Assembly (NCBI GenBank): GCA_964513215.1
Contig: CAZELU010000046.1
Coordinates: 1-13,936 of the forward strand
From: Casp-actino8 sp964513215
GTDB lineage: Bacteria > Actinomycetota > Acidimicrobiia > Acidimicrobiales > Ilumatobacteraceae
Length of the DNA: 13,936 nt
Reading direction: 5' to 3'
Shown here in pieces: positions 13,231-13,936 of the stretch. Numbering within the stretch: position 1 is the first letter of the stretch; every line of letters starts with the position of its first letter. The position numbers and the translations under genes are program-made. The notes below the pieces were generated by a model. That model was not told where the DNA came from and searched no databases. It saw only the letters and a list, made by a program, of their open reading frames with translations.

Positions 13231-13935
13231 ATGGCGATCGACGTCACTGACGCGACCTTCGAAACCGAGGTCATGGAGCGTTCGATGACCACGCCCGTGG
13301 TGGTGGATCTGTGGGCGCCGTGGTGTGGTCCGTGCAAGACGCTCGGGCCGATTCTCGAGAAAGTCATCGATGCAACTGGCGGGAAAGTCGTGCTCGCCAA
13401 AGTGAACGTCGACGAGAATCCGGCTATTTCGCAAGCGTTCCGCGTGCAGTCGATTCCGGCCGTGTATGCGATCGACAAAGGGGCGGTGGTCAACGGGTTC
13501 CAGGGCGCGTATCCCGAACAAGCCGTGCAGCAGTTCGTCGACACGTTGTTGCCCACGGCGGTCGACGAAGAGATCGCGGCGCTCGTTCGTGCCGGAGACG
13601 AAGACAGTTTGCGCCGAGCACTCGAGCTGTCTCCTGGTGACGAGAGTGCGGTGGTGGCGCTCGCCAATGTTCTCACTGCATCGGCTCGTGGCGAGGAAGC
13701 ATTGCAAGTGTTGGCTCGCGTGCCCGAGAGCGACGACGTCCGCAAGGCCGCGGCCGCGGCTCGCATGTCGCTACGTCCGACCGACGACTACGACCATCAA
13801 CTCGGCGTTCTCATCGACAAGGTCAAGGGCGACGACGACGCCCGTCAGCAGTTCGTCGACATCCTCGAACTCATGGGTCCCGATGACCCGCGTACCGCGC
13901 AGTGGCGCAAGAAGCTCACCGCGCGTCTGTTCTAG
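13231..13935 (+). CDS. Thioredoxin-TPR protein (CnoX/YbbN-like)
   Basis: A complete 234-residue protein with an N-terminal thioredoxin domain (1-107) and a C-terminal TPR-like helical region (108-234). Seen: VVDLWAPWCGPCKTLGP (24-40) with the redox pair Cys32 and Cys35, VLAKVNVDENPAISQAFRV (54-72), and SIPAVYAI (74-81) with cis-Pro76. The helical part contains paired alpha-hairpins (AALVRAGDEDSLRRALEL; SAVVALANVLTASARGEEAL) and a final TAQWRKKLTARLF helix like that of YbbN. The family holds unfolding proteins and passes them to GroEL/DnaK. E. coli CnoX lacks the first active-site cysteine, whereas here WCGPC is intact, so disulfide reduction is likely as well. Start is ATG at 13231; it is divergent from the phosphotransferase gene with 69 nt between. 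No signal peptide: cytoplasmic. Confidence 0.9.
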   Translation: MAIDVTDATFETEVMERSMTTPVVVDLWAPWCGPCKTLGPILEKVIDATGGKVVLAKVNVDENPAISQAFRVQSIPAVYAIDKGAVVNGFQGAYPEQAVQQFVDTLLPTAVDEEIAALVRAGDEDSLRRALELSPGDESAVVALANVLTASARGEEALQVLARVPESDDVRKAAAAARMSLRPTDDYDHQLGVLIDKVKGDDDARQQFVDILELMGPDDPRTAQWRKKLTARLF

Positions 13936-13936
13936 A

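Overview
The window is a high-GC chromosomal stretch (many GTG starts, strong third-position G/C bias) that looks like a free-living actinobacterium, most likely Acidimicrobiia (Ilumatobacter-like). The support is an F420-dependent LLM-class oxidoreductase, an SCO6745-family protein, a PAC2 protein, an ACAD-type phosphotransferase and a LeuRS with the KMGKS form of the KMSKS loop. The taxon is inferred from gene content. Nothing marks the region as a prophage or plasmid: there is no integrase, transposase, tRNA, rRNA or CRISPR array.

Layout. 1-365 (-): the N-terminal part of a GT4-type glycosyltransferase, cut by the window edge and not closed by a stop. A 12-bp repeat (x3) at 371-406 lies just upstream. 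464-1330 (+): SCO6745-family protein. 1334-2470 (-): the most interesting gene, a GrdB-like (glycine/sarcosine/betaine reductase selenoprotein B family) protein. Its reading frame is crossed by a single in-frame TGA at 2036-2038, followed by a hairpin fitting a bacterial SECIS. It is read here as one 378-residue selenoprotein, not two ORFs. 2579-3667 (+): DUF2855 protein, divergent from the selenoprotein. 3693-3723: strong terminator hairpin with a UUCG loop. 3759-4073 (-): stand-alone small membrane protein with a strong Shine-Dalgarno site.

8298 down to 4197 (-): leuS followed after 4 nt by a cytoplasmic GH84-family beta-N-acetylglucosaminidase, evidently one operon. 8429-10135 (+): fatty acyl-AMP ligase-like adenylating enzyme, divergent from leuS; its stop codon shares a CTAG palindrome with the stop of the next, convergent gene. 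13161 down to 10132 (-): a probable operon of an ACAD10/11-type phosphotransferase, a PAC2 protein (ATGA overlap) and an F420-dependent LLM oxidoreductase. 13231-13935 (+): thioredoxin-TPR protein, divergent from that operon.

Much of the content concerns acyl-chain activation and oxidation (acyl-AMP ligase, ACAD-type kinase, F420 oxidoreductase) and thiol/selenol redox chemistry (GrdB-like selenoprotein, thioredoxin). No single multi-gene pathway is demonstrated. The novelty lies mainly in the recoded UGA of the GrdB-like gene, whose reductase partners (GrdA, GrdC/D) are not in the window.
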